From: Lojkania enalia
Lineage: Eukaryota; Ascomycota; Dothideomycetes; Pleosporales
Assembly (NCBI GenBank): GCA_010094045.1
Contig: ML986617.1
Coordinates: 124,001-188,000, forward strand
Reading direction: 5' to 3'
Length of the DNA: 64,000 bases
Shown in pieces: positions 33,707-45,500 of this stretch. Each line of letters opens with the position of its first letter. The stretch's first letter is position 1. Under the pieces are notes generated by a model. It saw only the letters and a program-made list of their open reading frames with translations. It searched no databases and had not been told where the DNA came from. Made by a program: the position numbers and the translations under genes.

Positions 33707-35713
33707 ATGGCTACACACAATGGACTAGGTCAAAAAGATGAGGACAAGCTCGGTACAACCTGCGAGCTTCGCATTAGGCAACGCCGCTATGACACCAAAG
33801 GCAAAGAGGAGGATGTTATCACAAACAGCTTAAAATTGTCACGTGGTCGTGGATCTGATGGAGAATTTGCAGTCGTCGTGCAACAGCTCTTCACTGAGAA
33901 AAATCAATTGGAGAAGGAGATTCTCACCATCAACTCCGGATATCTCCTGAAAGCTTTTGCAGGCGTGATCAAGTCGTATCCCACGGTGGCAGCTGATTTT
34001 TCTGAGCCTTTTGAGATGGAAAGTCCGTTCCAGATGTTGTATCATTACTGGGACGAACTAGATACATACAGAAAAGAATGCGAGAATGACACCGCCCGAA
34101 TGCATCTGAATTTGCTCTTCGATTTCATGGAGACGACCATGGGGCCTGAGAAGCAGCAGTGTGGGATCCAATTAAAGAAGAACCAGGTATCTCATAGTAG
34201 CTCCGCAAATGAAAACATCGATATTCACAAACTACAGGTCGATTTCAATCGTTTATGGACGATCTTTCGCCCAGGGGATACCCAAATCCGTGTGGAACAT
34301 GGTCATCCATGGCTTCTTAGGTGTTCTAAAACCGCATACGAGGAGAATAAGAGACAGGGTAAATTTCTCGAGGTCCACTGCACGTATACTGACTTTGATG
34401 GTACCGAGATTGGTGAAGCGACAATTGTCACCAAGATTCTCCAGAAGAGATATTTTGCCGCTGAACATCCTGCCTATATCAAGGACCTGAATATATACCC
34501 ACGGAAGTTTTTTGACAATGATGGTCTCGAAAAGCAGTTACTAGAGCGCGGTGAAAAATTCCTTTCTCTCAATCAGATGTGCGTTCGTCATTATGACGGA
34601 CCAGCTGCTCATATGAAACGACCGCCTCTAGACTTCTTCGACCCTGACATGGCCCTGTTCGACACTGTGTGGTTACCATTTAAAGAGACCGGCAGGGTGA
34701 TAATCGACCGTAAGACTTTCCAGGAGGACAATGAACTAAGTCGAGTTGGCATATGTGATTTCCCGGAAAATGTAGACAAAACTCTCTGCCCGCCGTTTGT
34801 GTACGGGTATTCTCTTGCAATTAAGGAGTGGTGTCGGTTTTATGTCTCTTCAATTCATGGTGTCCACTGGAATAAGAAGAGCCTCGAGTCATTAGTCATG
34901 AAGGAAGACCAGAAGGAACTTTTACATGCGCTGGTATCTAGCCATGACTTTCCTGAGAACCCCCGCGATGAGACAAGGCAGAAAGGGAAGGGACTAGTGA
35001 TACTACTCCACGGATCGCCTGGTTCCGGTAAAACATTGACGGCCGAATGTTGCGCAGAGATTACAGAAAAGGCACTCTTCTCCACCAGTTTGGCAGAGTT
35101 GAACAAGGAAAACCGCCCCTGGTGGTTTGAATACCGCCTGAAACAGGTGCTACAATACGCCACAATCTGGAAAGCTGTAGTACTTCTTGACGAGGCCGAT
35201 GTCTTCCTAGAGAAACGAAGAGATGATGTCGGTGATGCATCGGAACGCAATGCCCTTGTTGCGGTCTTCTTGAAGCATTTAGAATATTTCAGCGGGATAG
35301 TGTTCTTGACGACTAACCGCGTAGAAGTATTTGATGAAGCTATGAAGAGCCGCATTCACCTTGCGTTAGGTTACAAAACTCCAGAATTGGAGATGCGGAG
35401 GATGTTGTGGATAAATGCGCTCGAGCGCGCAACTCGAGAGAAGCTGAACGAAGAATTAGAGGAAGCCATCGATAGCTGGATTGTTGTGAATCTTAATGGA
35501 AGAGAAATCGCAAATGCAGTCAATACAGCGCAGACCTTGGCAAGGTTTGAGAGGAAATCGCTGCAATTGGAACATATTGAAAAAGTGCTGAATGTCCGGA
35601 AAGAGTTTGACGATGGCCTTCGAAAAATGAGTGCGAAGAGAAGTTCGTTTGGTCCGCCAACCAGGCAACGCTCGATACTTGGGACGCCGTATGAAGAACC
35701 TGAAGATATGTGA
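33707..35713 (+). CDS. AAA+ ATPase with DUF7025-type N-terminal region
   Basis: Single exon, 668 aa. The N-terminal half carries a beta-rich region characteristic of the fungal DUF7025 proteins (LWTIFRPGDTQIRV, TYTDFDGTEIGEA, FDTVWLPF). The AAA module has Walker A at residues 436-443 (GSPGSGKT), Walker B VVLLDEADVF with D495/E496, a sensor-1 FLTTNRVEVFDEA, and arginine residues in MKSRIHLAL. These proteins are common and expanded in filamentous fungi; no biochemical role is established. It resembles BCS1/CDC48-type AAA enzymes in the core but has no transmembrane segment. Head-to-head placement with the NACHT gene may imply co-regulation. Confidence 0.9.
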   Translation: MATHNGLGQKDEDKLGTTCELRIRQRRYDTKGKEEDVITNSLKLSRGRGSDGEFAVVVQQLFTEKNQLEKEILTINSGYLLKAFAGVIKSYPTVAADFSEPFEMESPFQMLYHYWDELDTYRKECENDTARMHLNLLFDFMETTMGPEKQQCGIQLKKNQVSHSSSANENIDIHKLQVDFNRLWTIFRPGDTQIRVEHGHPWLLRCSKTAYEENKRQGKFLEVHCTYTDFDGTEIGEATIVTKILQKRYFAAEHPAYIKDLNIYPRKFFDNDGLEKQLLERGEKFLSLNQMCVRHYDGPAAHMKRPPLDFFDPDMALFDTVWLPFKETGRVIIDRKTFQEDNELSRVGICDFPENVDKTLCPPFVYGYSLAIKEWCRFYVSSIHGVHWNKKSLESLVMKEDQKELLHALVSSHDFPENPRDETRQKGKGLVILLHGSPGSGKTLTAECCAEITEKALFSTSLAELNKENRPWWFEYRLKQVLQYATIWKAVVLLDEADVFLEKRRDDVGDASERNALVAVFLKHLEYFSGIVFLTTNRVEVFDEAMKSRIHLALGYKTPELEMRRMLWINALERATREKLNEELEEAIDSWIVVNLNGREIANAVNTAQTLARFERKSLQLEHIEKVLNVRKEFDDGLRKMSAKRSSFGPPTRQRSILGTPYEEPEDM

Positions 35714-36470
35714 ACGCGAAATGTTCAATAAGCTTATGGATTTTTACTGTCTCGGGGAGTTTGAGCTAGTACACGGCTATACTATCAATATTTCTCTCTT
35801 TTACGCAATTCGGTGAATATTGCTAAGGTATGACTGATCTATTTTAAAGAGAGTTGCCGATAATGAGAAGATCGTGATGAGGATATCTGTATTGCCATCG
35901 AATTATTCAAAGATCTATTTGATAGCATAGAAGGAAAAGAGAAAACGGGACCCATCGCAGCACGGATAACATCTAGAATTAGCTTCTATATGAACAAGAT
36001 AAGAAAAAAGACTAACACAATAAAAAAATGGTATATTTAAACTGCAATTTCAAACTATCGAAGTTTGTACATCACTAATTAGTTGATTTTTAAACCCAAT
36101 GACGCCTCCTTATTCCGTGGCATTGATTCATATGATGATCACAATACGACATTCTTAACATCCTACTAAATCTCTTGCCGTATGTATTTGCTTTCAGGAG
36201 TTGCAAAAATTCTTTTTTTGCTCTCTGCTGTAACATTGTATCCTGACATAGGACTCATGAGTGCCTGCTGGAAAGTGAGTATTTCCTAGTTACAATAGAT
36301 ATGGTCCCATACTCATCCTTTGCTATCATCGTACACGCACGGATCAAACTTGATATATCTCGGTTTCGGCTTTTTTTTTTTTTTAATTTTTCTTCTTCAT
36401 TTCTTCCCTAGCATCTAATCTAGACTATTCCTGAACATCCGGGTGCTTAGCGTTTTATTTAGGATAGCCC
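35714..36470. other. intergenic, AT-rich, no gene recognised
   Basis: Low-complexity AT-rich DNA with a T14 run at 36371-36384. Holds the 3' UTRs of two convergent genes. No coding signal. Confidence 0.45.
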
Positions 36471-37160
36471 TTATAACTCCAAAGTTTTTGTCCAATCCTC
36501 TATCTCCGCTGCAACAATTTTCTGCGTCTCATCCGTAGCTATGTCATGAATCTCATGATAATATTCCTCATCGCTTTCATGGCATATGTGACCAATCTTA
36601 TGATACGCACGCCTATAATATACCCTTTCCATCTCCGGCTCTTCTTCCTTCTGCTCCTCCTCATCATTCCTTAAGCAAATAGCATCTTGCTTCATAAGCT
36701 TGAGTTTCCGAAGAGCGTGATTTCCTTTTACTCGAACACTGCGTGTAGCAAGATCAAATTGGACTTCAAGGGGTTGGGCTAGGCTACTACGAGGTAGGAA
36801 GGTTTGCTCTGGTCTTTTTTTTTTTTTTTTTTTTTTTTTGGAGTGATTGTAGTCTTCGGGATCAAAAAGGGCAACCATTTTAGAGTCTTCGTCATCTACA
36901 AGAAATACGTTGGATTTAAAGCATTCTGGTAAGGACTCCCTCTTAGCCTTCTTTTTATCCGGCGACAGTTCTTCTTTAGCCTTGCCGTTCGTAGTAGCGG
37001 GAGTTGCGGACTCGAATTCACCAAATTCTTCATCATCGTCTTCGAAGACGGAGGATGGGCTTATGAAGGGGTTATCTAGGCATTCGATAACATCTGGAGA
37101 TTTTGGCGAGCAAGTAATATTAGGGCCGCTGGAAGCCGACTTAATATGCTGCGATGACAT
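36471..37160 (-). CDS. uncharacterised acidic/lysine-rich protein, possibly missing 5' exons
   Basis: Frame of 229 aa with no domain I recognise. It has an acidic cluster (EDDDEEFGEFES), a basic KKKAKRES block, an eight-lysine run encoded by an uninterrupted A25 tract (36839-36815), and a more ordered C-terminal part (LEVQFDLATRSVRVKGNHALRKLK, ESDEEYYHEIHDIATDET). Both sides of the tract look coding in the same frame. A 53-nt intron (37220-37168; donor GTGAGC, acceptor CCAAG) could link it in phase 1 to an upstream exon ending RPPKVHEWSPT, and an ATG at 37374 (MSNFIDNTISQANT) could be the true start; I am not sure of that extension, so only the solid part is given. Composition suggests a nuclear, partly disordered protein. 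Confidence 0.55.
   Translation of the reverse strand: MSSQHIKSASSGPNITCSPKSPDVIECLDNPFISPSSVFEDDDEEFGEFESATPATTNGKAKEELSPDKKKAKRESLPECFKSNVFLVDDEDSKMVALFDPEDYNHSKKKKKKKKRPEQTFLPRSSLAQPLEVQFDLATRSVRVKGNHALRKLKLMKQDAICLRNDEEEQKEEEPEMERVYYRRAYHKIGHICHESDEEYYHEIHDIATDETQKIVAAEIEDWTKTLEL
36815..36839. repeat. T25 homopolymer inside a coding frame
   Basis: Twenty-five T on the plus strand, read as AAA codons (Lys8 plus the first base of an Arg codon) on the minus strand. Confidence 0.9.
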
Positions 37161-39376
37161 TTCTTGGATACTTGAACTGTTCGCTTCGATATTATAAAAG
37201 TATCATGTCGCTCACCGGTAGGAGACCACTCATGCACTTTTGGAGGACGGAACTCTATCTGTTGCGGGTGACCTGCGCATCTTTGACTGCGTCTGCGTTC
37301 TATTCTTCCATGGAATTGACCTGAGATAACCAAGTGTTTGCTTGGCTGATGGTGTTATCTATGAAGTTAGACATGTTCAAGGGAAGGCTAAGCAGTGGCA
37401 ATGGTGCAGAGAGAATTTGAAATTGGAATGAATAGGAAATGAACGCCTTATGCCGCAGAGTCTTCACAATATACGATTTAATTCAAGAACGCTGTAAATG
37501 CTGTGACATGGAAAATCATCACAATGTCTTTTGAGTAATACGTAGAACGAATTACATTTAACATTGAGCGGTAAATGTCGCCTACATTATATGTCTAGAA
37601 AGCCCTGTAATTCATGAAATAAGCAAGAGTCGGTAATTGTGACTGATAGTCGGCAGAAATATTCGAAGCAGGATTTGAGGATGCTTCGGGGCACTCTGTT
37701 GTCATGATTGATCACCAGTAGCCAAAACTCACATTGCATATTCATAATCGTATTTAGAGTTGGGTCCCGTCAAGCACCGTTGATCAAGGAGGCTCTAGGC
37801 AGCGTGCTACCTAGCCATACACTCCGTTCAGATTTCGTAGGCGATTCGAAGATAGCCTGTCTGTTTAGTTGCGTGTCGGTGTTAGGCGCTGAGAACATGC
37901 AGGCTTCAAATACCTTCTTTTTCCCTATCTTTATCGTTACGTCTTAATGTTTCTCATACGGTAATCGGCTTCTGCGACTAGGATGTAAAGGTATAGGCTG
38001 CTAGATTGAGGATACTACGACTTAGTAAATCATGATTAGCATCGTGTACGCGGTAAATAGTAGCCTCAACACTACGATAGAAAAGCGATCAAGCGGTCCA
38101 TCCATCGAGCTTCTCCGAGGACGTCGCTCTTCTTAAACAAAAACTAAGTGGTTCAGCCGAACCATCTCCACCGATCCGATCTAAAACCATGATAAGAACG
38201 AAAGATCCGCGATAGCGCCGAGTTTCCACGGCGGAGTCTCTGGGACAACTCGCAGCCGCAGCACTGGCGAGGATGAACCGCAACTGCTCCGCATCTCGAA
38301 CACTGTAGGCACTGCCGCTGGCCCTTGGGCTTCCTAATTCTTATGCTACTTCCGCTGGCGCTAGCCCCCCGGCGTCTGGCCCTGATAGCGTTTCTGGGCA
38401 CATTCAACGAGGAGAGATTTAGGTGTTCGCTCTTCAATTCTGAACATGGAAATACTTTCCGGATGAGGCTCAATCTGCTGCTGTTTGAGTTCTATGAATG
38501 TATGGCAATTGCGCTAATATGGGGCCAATTGACACCGCAGCAGAGCGCCAGGCGTTGCTCGTACCGCAGAAGCATCTATATTGGCAGCTGAAGTAGGGTT
38601 CACTACCCGTGCTAAGACACCGGTCTACCGTACCTACGTACCCATCGGAAGCTAGCACGGAATTGATCCCAGATTCCAGTTGCAGTACCAACGACTCCTT
38701 ACCTAGGTAGACTGACCATGTATCATTGACCTGCGGCTGCTTGCTTCTGGCCGCCAGTGGTGCGGTATCGGCAGACTATCGTGTGCCCACTTAGTATGTA
38801 CCGTGTTCTGAGGTCCCGTTGCTCAGGTACTATACTATAGCTGCATCTCTTAAAGCAGTAAGTGTGAATTAACGGGCTGAGATTGCGTCGTGATCCCCCT
38901 GGCGCGTCCACTTCCGCATCGGTACTATTCGCTACAACCCCGCATCATCTGCGTTGAGGAGTTATTCCAAAGACAACCGTGATACCCGCAGGAGGATGTG
39001 GCCACTCGTCCGCGAGAGCTTTCTGCACGAATGAAGTGGGGAAGCTAGCTCCGTGTTACGATTCGAATGACCAAAGAATTGGGGCCTCGATGGGGCGGAT
39101 GAGGTTGCCTGCCTTCTTTGCGCAGTATATATAAGAGAGCCCTCACCACCCTGAAACGTTCCTGCATAGTCTCCTTTGAATAAGCCTTAGGACATAATTG
39201 CTGCGCAGAACGTCACGTTGTGTCGTAAGAGGTTGGTTGCTGCGTCCCCCTACTTCCGCGGTGACGGTTGACGTTGCGTCAGATCCACGTACAGTACAAG
39301 TACCTGGAGCTTCCCGGTCACAGCTGGTCTCCCGGCACATCAGCGCTTCTGAGCCTCTTTTTACTCACGAGTCACA
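37161..39376. other. gene-poor stretch upstream of formate dehydrogenase
   Basis: About 2.2 kb with only short frames, apart from the possible 5' exons of the preceding gene near 37168-37374. No repeat or transposon relic recognised. The right end carries the formate dehydrogenase promoter. Confidence 0.45.
39126..39135 (+). promoter_or_regulatory. TATA box candidate of the formate dehydrogenase gene
   Basis: TATATATAAG lies 242 nt upstream of the start codon at 39377, a clear match to the TATA consensus in a window where most promoters lack one. Confidence 0.5.
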
Positions 39377-40924
39377 ATGGTATTTGTCCGCTCCTTTTCT
39401 AGGCTCGCACGCCCGGCCTCGTCAGTACTGTCTGCACGCGCTGCTCCTAGGGTGACATCTGGAGCTTCGTGTTTGCGGCAGCCGAATGCCTACAGAACGC
39501 TAACAGCAACTGCATCACAACAGGGAAAAGTGCTTCTTGTTCTCTACGACGTAAGTGGAACCACGGCTATGAATCGAGCTTCATAGGGACCAATTGCAAC
39601 GATGAGCGGCACTGACATAATGACAGGGCGGCGAGCACGCGCGCGATGAGCCCCAGCTGCTGGGAACGACGGAAAACGAGCTGGGCATTAGGAAGTGGCT
39701 CGAGGAGCAGGGCCACACTCTGGTGACCACCTCGGATAAGGAGGGCGAGGGCTCCACCTTCGACAAGGAGCTGGTTGACGCGGAGGTCATCATCACCACT
39801 CCGTACGTTGAAGCTACCCCGCAGTGGCCAAGCACGATGCCCCGCAGCCATTTTCCCGCCCCCCGCCATCACCAGATTGTCCGCCCACAACAGTTGAGAA
39901 ACAAGCTGACAGAATGATCGACGTGTAGTTTCCACCCTGGATACCTGACGGCCGACCGTTTGAAGAAGGCTAAGAACCTTAAGCTTGCCGTCACTGCTGG
40001 TATTGGATCCGACCACGTCGACCTCAATGCTGCAAACGAGACCAATGGCGGCATCACTGTCGCGGAGGTCACTGGCTCAAATGTCGTCTCTGTCGCTGAG
40101 CATGTTGTCATGACTATCCTGGCCCTAGTCCGCAACTTCGTGCCAGCACACGAGCAGATCGAGGCTGGCGACTGGAACGTCGCCGCTGTCGCCAAGAACG
40201 AGTATGATCTCGAGAACAAGGTTGTCGGTACAGTCGCTGTTGGCCGCATTGGCGAGCGTGTGCTCCGCCGTCTGAAGCCATTTGACTGCAAGGAACTCCT
40301 TTACTTTGACTACCAGCCATTGTCCCCCGAGAAGGAGAAGGAGATTGGCTGTCGAAGGGTTGAGAATCTCGAAGAGATGTTAGCACAGTGCGATGTTGTC
40401 ACAATCAACTGCCCATTGCACGAGAAGACACGCGGAATGTTTAATAAGGAGCTCATCTCGAAGATGAAGAAGGGTAAGTAAATATTACTAAGAAGCGGGT
40501 CGTAGCCGTTGCTGACCGTTGATTAGGATCATGGCTTGTCAACACTGCCCGTGGTGCGATTGTTGTGAAGGAGGATGTTGCAGAGGCGCTGAAGTCCGGC
40601 CACCTCCGGGGATACGGCGGCGATGTCTGGTTCCCACAACCCGCTCCCAAGGACCACCCACTCCGATACGCTAAGAACCCATGGGGTGGAGGCAACGCCA
40701 TGGTTCCCCACATGTCCGGAACTTCTATTGATGCTCAGAAGGTACGTAACACGGCTGGCACTCCCATACACATTTGCTAACATTTGGTTCAGCGATATGC
40801 TGCTGGTGTCAAGTCCATTCTCGACTCCTACTTCTCCGGCCGCGAGGACTATAGGCCCGAGGACCTCATCGTCCACAAAGGCGACTACGCCACCAAGGCG
40901 TATGGCCAGCGTGAGAAGAAATGA
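39377..40924 (+). CDS. FDH1: NAD-dependent formate dehydrogenase, mitochondrial form
   Basis: Oxidises formate to CO2 with NAD+. Five exons: 39377-39550, 39627-39802, 39929-40473, 40527-40741 and 40793-40924, introns of 76, 126, 53 and 51 nt, all phases consistent; 413 aa. The first about 45 residues ([16 protein letters not shown]...) are Arg/Ser/Ala-rich with no acidic residue and look like a mitochondrial presequence; the enzyme body starts at KVLLVLYD. Landmarks: [12 protein letters not shown], the NAD-binding GTVAVGRIG at residues 217-225, [10 protein letters not shown] with the acidic residue choosing NAD+, NTARGAIV with the catalytic Arg and MVPHMSGTS with the catalytic His. Length and motifs are those of fungal FDH. 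Expression often follows formate or oxalate in fungi; a TATA box at 39126 would suit an inducible gene. Confidence 0.96.
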
Positions 40925-41127
40925 GCATTTTCTTGAAGCGGGAGTTTGGAATCCTTTCTTTTCTTTTTCTGCGGGGGTCAGGACGCTCGTAGGCTGTATA
41001 TGAAAATCAAGGAGTCTTATTGTCCATGAACCTTCCTATGCGATGCTGAACGCTACCAATATGCCTTGCAAATCCGTAATATACAAGGGCCTATAGCAGG
41101 GGTATCAAATGAGCTGTGTATGCTGCG

Positions 41128-41728
41128 CTAGTATAATGAGCTGGGCGCCCGTGTCCGTGATAGGGATCGCCTTCTATCATCCTCCACCTCTTCATCGCTG
41201 TCGTCCTTGAAGCCTTCTTCTAATTCTCGACTGAGCCTCCTATCTTCTTCACCCACCATGCTTCGCCTCTGCTCCAGCGCCTCTCGTCTCCGCTCATCGA
41301 TGGGGTCGAAGCCAACCATGTCCTCGCCCTCCTCGTCGTCGAACAGCTCGTCGTCGTTATTTTCTCTACTCCCATCTACGACCCTCCGATTGGCGTGGAA
41401 CCATCTAGAGGGGAGTAGGAGGTTCGCCAAGGCGTCGCCTATCTTTGTTCGCCAGGATGCTGAGGCAGAGGTCATATCGGAGGGCATAGGGAGATACTGG
41501 CTGTAGCGCGCGCGGTGACGACGGACAAATGGCAAAATGAGGTAGACGAGGGCAACATAGAGGATGGCGGCAAGGAAGAGCGGCACAAACATGGTCTGGG
41601 GCCGTGGTGTTAGCGCCTTCAGCTGCGATCAACCCAACTCGTAGCCTAATCCCGCCCATAGAAGCCGGAGGTGTAGCAGCAGCTGGCTGGGGTAGACTCA
41701 CCTTGAGAAAATGTAGAAAACCCGCCAT
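41128..41728 (-). CDS. small single-pass membrane protein, uncharacterised
   Basis: Exon 1 is 27 nt (41728-41702, MAGFLHFLK). A 106-nt intron (41701-41596; donor GTGAGT, acceptor CCCCAG) leads in phase 0 to exon 2 (41595-41128); 164 aa. One membrane helix (residues about 10-32, MFVPLFLAAILYVALVYLIL) follows a very short N-terminus, then a basic RRHRARYSQYLPMP motif, and a long acidic, disordered tail with FDDEEGEDMVGFDPIDERRREALEQRR. I do not recognise the family by name, but the conserved-looking MPSD and GFDP blocks suggest a real fungal protein. The positive-inside rule puts the tail in the cytosol. It is divergent from the formin gene. Confidence 0.72.
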
Positions 41729-42543
41729 GATGGGTTGCTAGTTGGCTGTCTGTGTGATGGTTGCCGCAGCAGCAGATGTTCGCCTCCCCGGCTGGTGGCT
41801 GGCTGGAAGCTGCGAGGTGGGCGATGCGGAGAGTGCTCACGAGAGGACGGCACACCTGCGGGTGCTCAGGGACGTCACAATGCACAAGAGCAAACAGTGG
41901 ACAGGAGGTGAGGTTCAAACAAACGTCGTGAGCTCTGGTTAAGGCCACGCACCAGCGCAGGATTGCAGGCAGACAGCGGACAGGGCTGGCGTTCACGCTC
42001 AAGCCACACGCCCACACGTGCCAGGGAGTGGCCGCGGCACGTTTCAGGAGGTGTCTGGATTCCCAAAGCGGAACAACGTGTGGAGAGACGCACGTTGTGT
42101 CTCTAGGCCTCGAAACTCTTTGCCCGTTGCGCACATCGTTCGCTGCTTCAGCGTCTGCAGCCTGCACGCAGTCCTGCCGTCTGGGGGCGACTGAGGCGCA
42201 TATTGGTATATATACTGTAAGTAGTGAATACTTACATACGCGATTCCGACCGCCGTTAGACTCGGCAACATCCCGACCGCACCTGCGACTACAACCCGCC
42301 GCCCCTTCAACGCCGCCGTACAATTCGATTCTCGCGCCCACCCCCGTACGCCATCCTTCGCCTAGCATCGCCCGTGTTTCAGGCTGATTTGGCACGCTGG
42401 CACGCCAATTCCACGCACTCCCTCCGGCCTGCCCGCGGGGCACTTCGCAGACGAGAACCGCTCAATAGCGGCTGGGCTTTTATAGGAGGGCGTCCAGGGA
42501 GCGCCGCTGTGGGCCCACCGCAACCGACACCGCATAACATACA
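41729..42543. promoter_or_regulatory. divergent promoter region, membrane protein / formin
   Basis: An 815-nt spacer. Long frames within it (for example 41646-42443 on the minus strand) are GC-driven and have no domain. A CT/GC-rich leader precedes the formin start. Confidence 0.45.
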
Positions 42544-45500
42544 ATGCCTTCAAGCACGCCGCAGGATGGCAAGGGGAGACAGTCATCCGCCGGCAAGTTC
42601 TTTGGACGTCGCCTGCACAAGGAAAGGCCCAGCAATGAGACCCACCTCGCTCCCAGCACCCAGAGTCCGCCTGGCAGCGCCCACGGTTCGCAGTCCTCCA
42701 GACACTCTCACAGGCATTCATCTTCCGTGGCGTCGATAGACCGGCCGATTTCGATGAGTATGGAACCGGGCGTTGCTATGAATGCGGGCCCCATGTCAAC
42801 TATGCCCTACGATCCTAGCGGGGACGGACGGCAAAGGTACGCCGAAGACGCAGCACGATACGCGGAGCCGCTTCCGCATCATCTAAATAAAGGTGGGGGA
42901 GATTTCCATCAGTATCCTGTATTCAGTTCCTCTGCCACACCGCAGAATGGCTACACGAATGCCGTACCTCCACGGCCCCCTCCACATTCTGCGGGAACAA
43001 CAATCGCCTCGAGCCAGCCCGGGGATCGGGGCGTGTCGACGCAGCAATGGGGACACTCGCGGGGGAGCACTGCCAACGGATATTACTCTTCATATGCGGG
43101 GACCGACTCATCAGGCAATACACGTATCTCCTCTGACCAGGCGAGTGTATACTCAAACGACTCCAAAACCCGCAGCTCAAACGTTTATTATCCACAAAAC
43201 GCATCGCAATCGACTTTCTCCTCGATCGGGCTAGATGCCGGGAGTCTCCTTCCTACAGCGGTCTCTACCCCACGCGACTCCCACCGCCACCTCCTCCATT
43301 CAAACTCGTCCACCGCTTCATTTGGGCAAAATACCCTCAGCATACAAAGGCCACCTGACCATGTGATTGAGCAGGAATTCATGAACCTCATGGTCAAGAG
43401 AGGGTGGAAGAGTTTACCGGAGCAAGCTCGGCGGCAGATGGAGGCATACAAGATCGACAAGAAATGGACACTAGTATATCAGGACAAGCTCGCCGAATTC
43501 AAGCATGAAGAGAAGAAGCGCCAAGGACAGCGGAACACCTTCATACCTGGCGCAGATATTCTTCAACGGGCCGAAGAGGATGGATCTCCGGAGTGGTATG
43601 TCAAGAAGGTCATGGACAATTCTATCACAAAGGAGCAGATGCAGGCCCTGGAGATCAGCCTCAGAACACAACCGATCGCGTGGGTGAGAGGCTTTATTGA
43701 AGCTCAGGGGCAAATTGCCCTCACGAATATTCTAGGCAAGATCAATCGCAGAAAGGGCCAGGGTCCTGCGCCACCGCCGAGTGCATTGCAAGCAAGAGCG
43801 GAGATGGACGTGGAGCGTGAATATGACATCATAAAATGTTTGAAAGCACTCATGAACAACAAATATGGGGCAGACAATGCTTTGCAGCATACCTCTATCA
43901 TTCAAGCCCTATGTGGTTCATTAACGTCGTCCCGTATAAATACGAGGAAGTTGGTCTCCGAGGTCCTCACATTTTTGTGTCATTGGGGAGATGGTGTTGG
44001 GCATGAGAGAGTTCTAGCGGCCCTTGACCATCTCAAAGCGCAGTATGGGGAAAATGGCCGTTTCGATGCTTGGATGCGAATCGTTGAGGTTACTGTTGAC
44101 GGACGTGGGAAAATGGGTTCCATGGTGGGTGCCTCGGACGAAGTCCGCAGCGGTGGCATCGGGATGGAGAATCTATTGATGGAATATGCAATTGCCACGC
44201 TTTTCCTCATCAACATGGTAGTAGATGCTCCTAGGAGGGATCTCCAGCTACGCGTTCACATCCGGGCTCAATTCACAGCATGTGGCATCAAGCGTATATT
44301 TAACAAAATGGAGGGCTTCCAGTATGAGGTTATTGACAAGCAGATTGAGCGTTACAAAAACAACGAAGCTATCGATTATGAAGATTTTTTGGAGCGCGAG
44401 AATAGCTCGATGGTGGATAGCGTTGACGGGGAGGTCAAAGACCTCAACGACCCCGCCCAGATCGTTGATGCCATTCTATCGAAGATCAAAGATACGCGAG
44501 CGCAGGACTACTTCCTCTCTGCAATGCAGCATCTCCTGCTAATACGAGATAACGATGGTGAAGACCGCCTGAGGATGTTCCAGCTAGTGGATGCGATGCT
44601 TAGCTACGTTGCCATGGATCGCCGTTTGCCGGATATGGATTTGAAACAGAGTTTGAATTTCACTGTTCAATCTCTGCTAGATAAGCTGTATACCGACTCC
44701 GAAGCACGACAAGTGCGAGATGAGGCAATTGAAGCACGGCAGATTGCAGATTCCGCCATCGCAGAGCGAGATGAGATGAAAGCACAGCTTGAGCTTGGTG
44801 CAGATGGGATGGTACAGAAATTGCAGAAGCAGTTGGAAGAGCAGGCGCGGATTATTGAATTACGAGGTAGGCAGGTTGAGCAAATGAAGGCCGAGCTTGC
44901 TGAAGTACAACGACTACGTGCTCAGGACCTGCAGCGCAATGAGTTGGAAACTCGTGAGCTATATCTAATGCTTCGAGACGCCCAAGACGTAGCAGCGTCT
45001 GCGGCGAAGAAATCTGGCAAGGAGAGTGTTGCTGCTAGTGATCCTGCACAAATGCAGGGCATCCTGGATCGGGAGCGTTTGATGAACAGACTGGAGGTAC
45101 AGCTACAGCGAGCGAAGACGCAAGCAACATTAGAAGGCAAGAATTTCCAACAAGTTGTACCCAGCGAAAAGTTAAGAGAGCTAAGAGAGAGGATGGAGGG
45201 AACAATGGGAGCAGTGCCGGAAGACTTTGGTGGAGTCAACACCAGCTACTTAGGGACTGCACGAGCAAAGAGCGGAGTACCGCGAAGGAAGCCTCTCCCT
45301 GGTCTTCCAGACGACGCGGGCGAGGAGGCTATGCTAGAGATAGATGAAGACGACGAAGATGCCATCATCGAGAAGCCGAGGCTAGTACAAATGCACAAAC
45401 CGAAGTTGAGTGCAGCCCACGCCGGACTTCTTGGAGAGATCACTGCCAAAATCAAACCTACCGACGAGTCGGATGAAGATGCAGGGGACGGTGTTACTAC

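Noticed and set aside
41646..42443. 265-codon minus-strand open frame
   Set aside because: Overlaps the first exon and intron of the small membrane protein and the divergent promoter; composition is GC-driven with many Cys/Arg and no domain.
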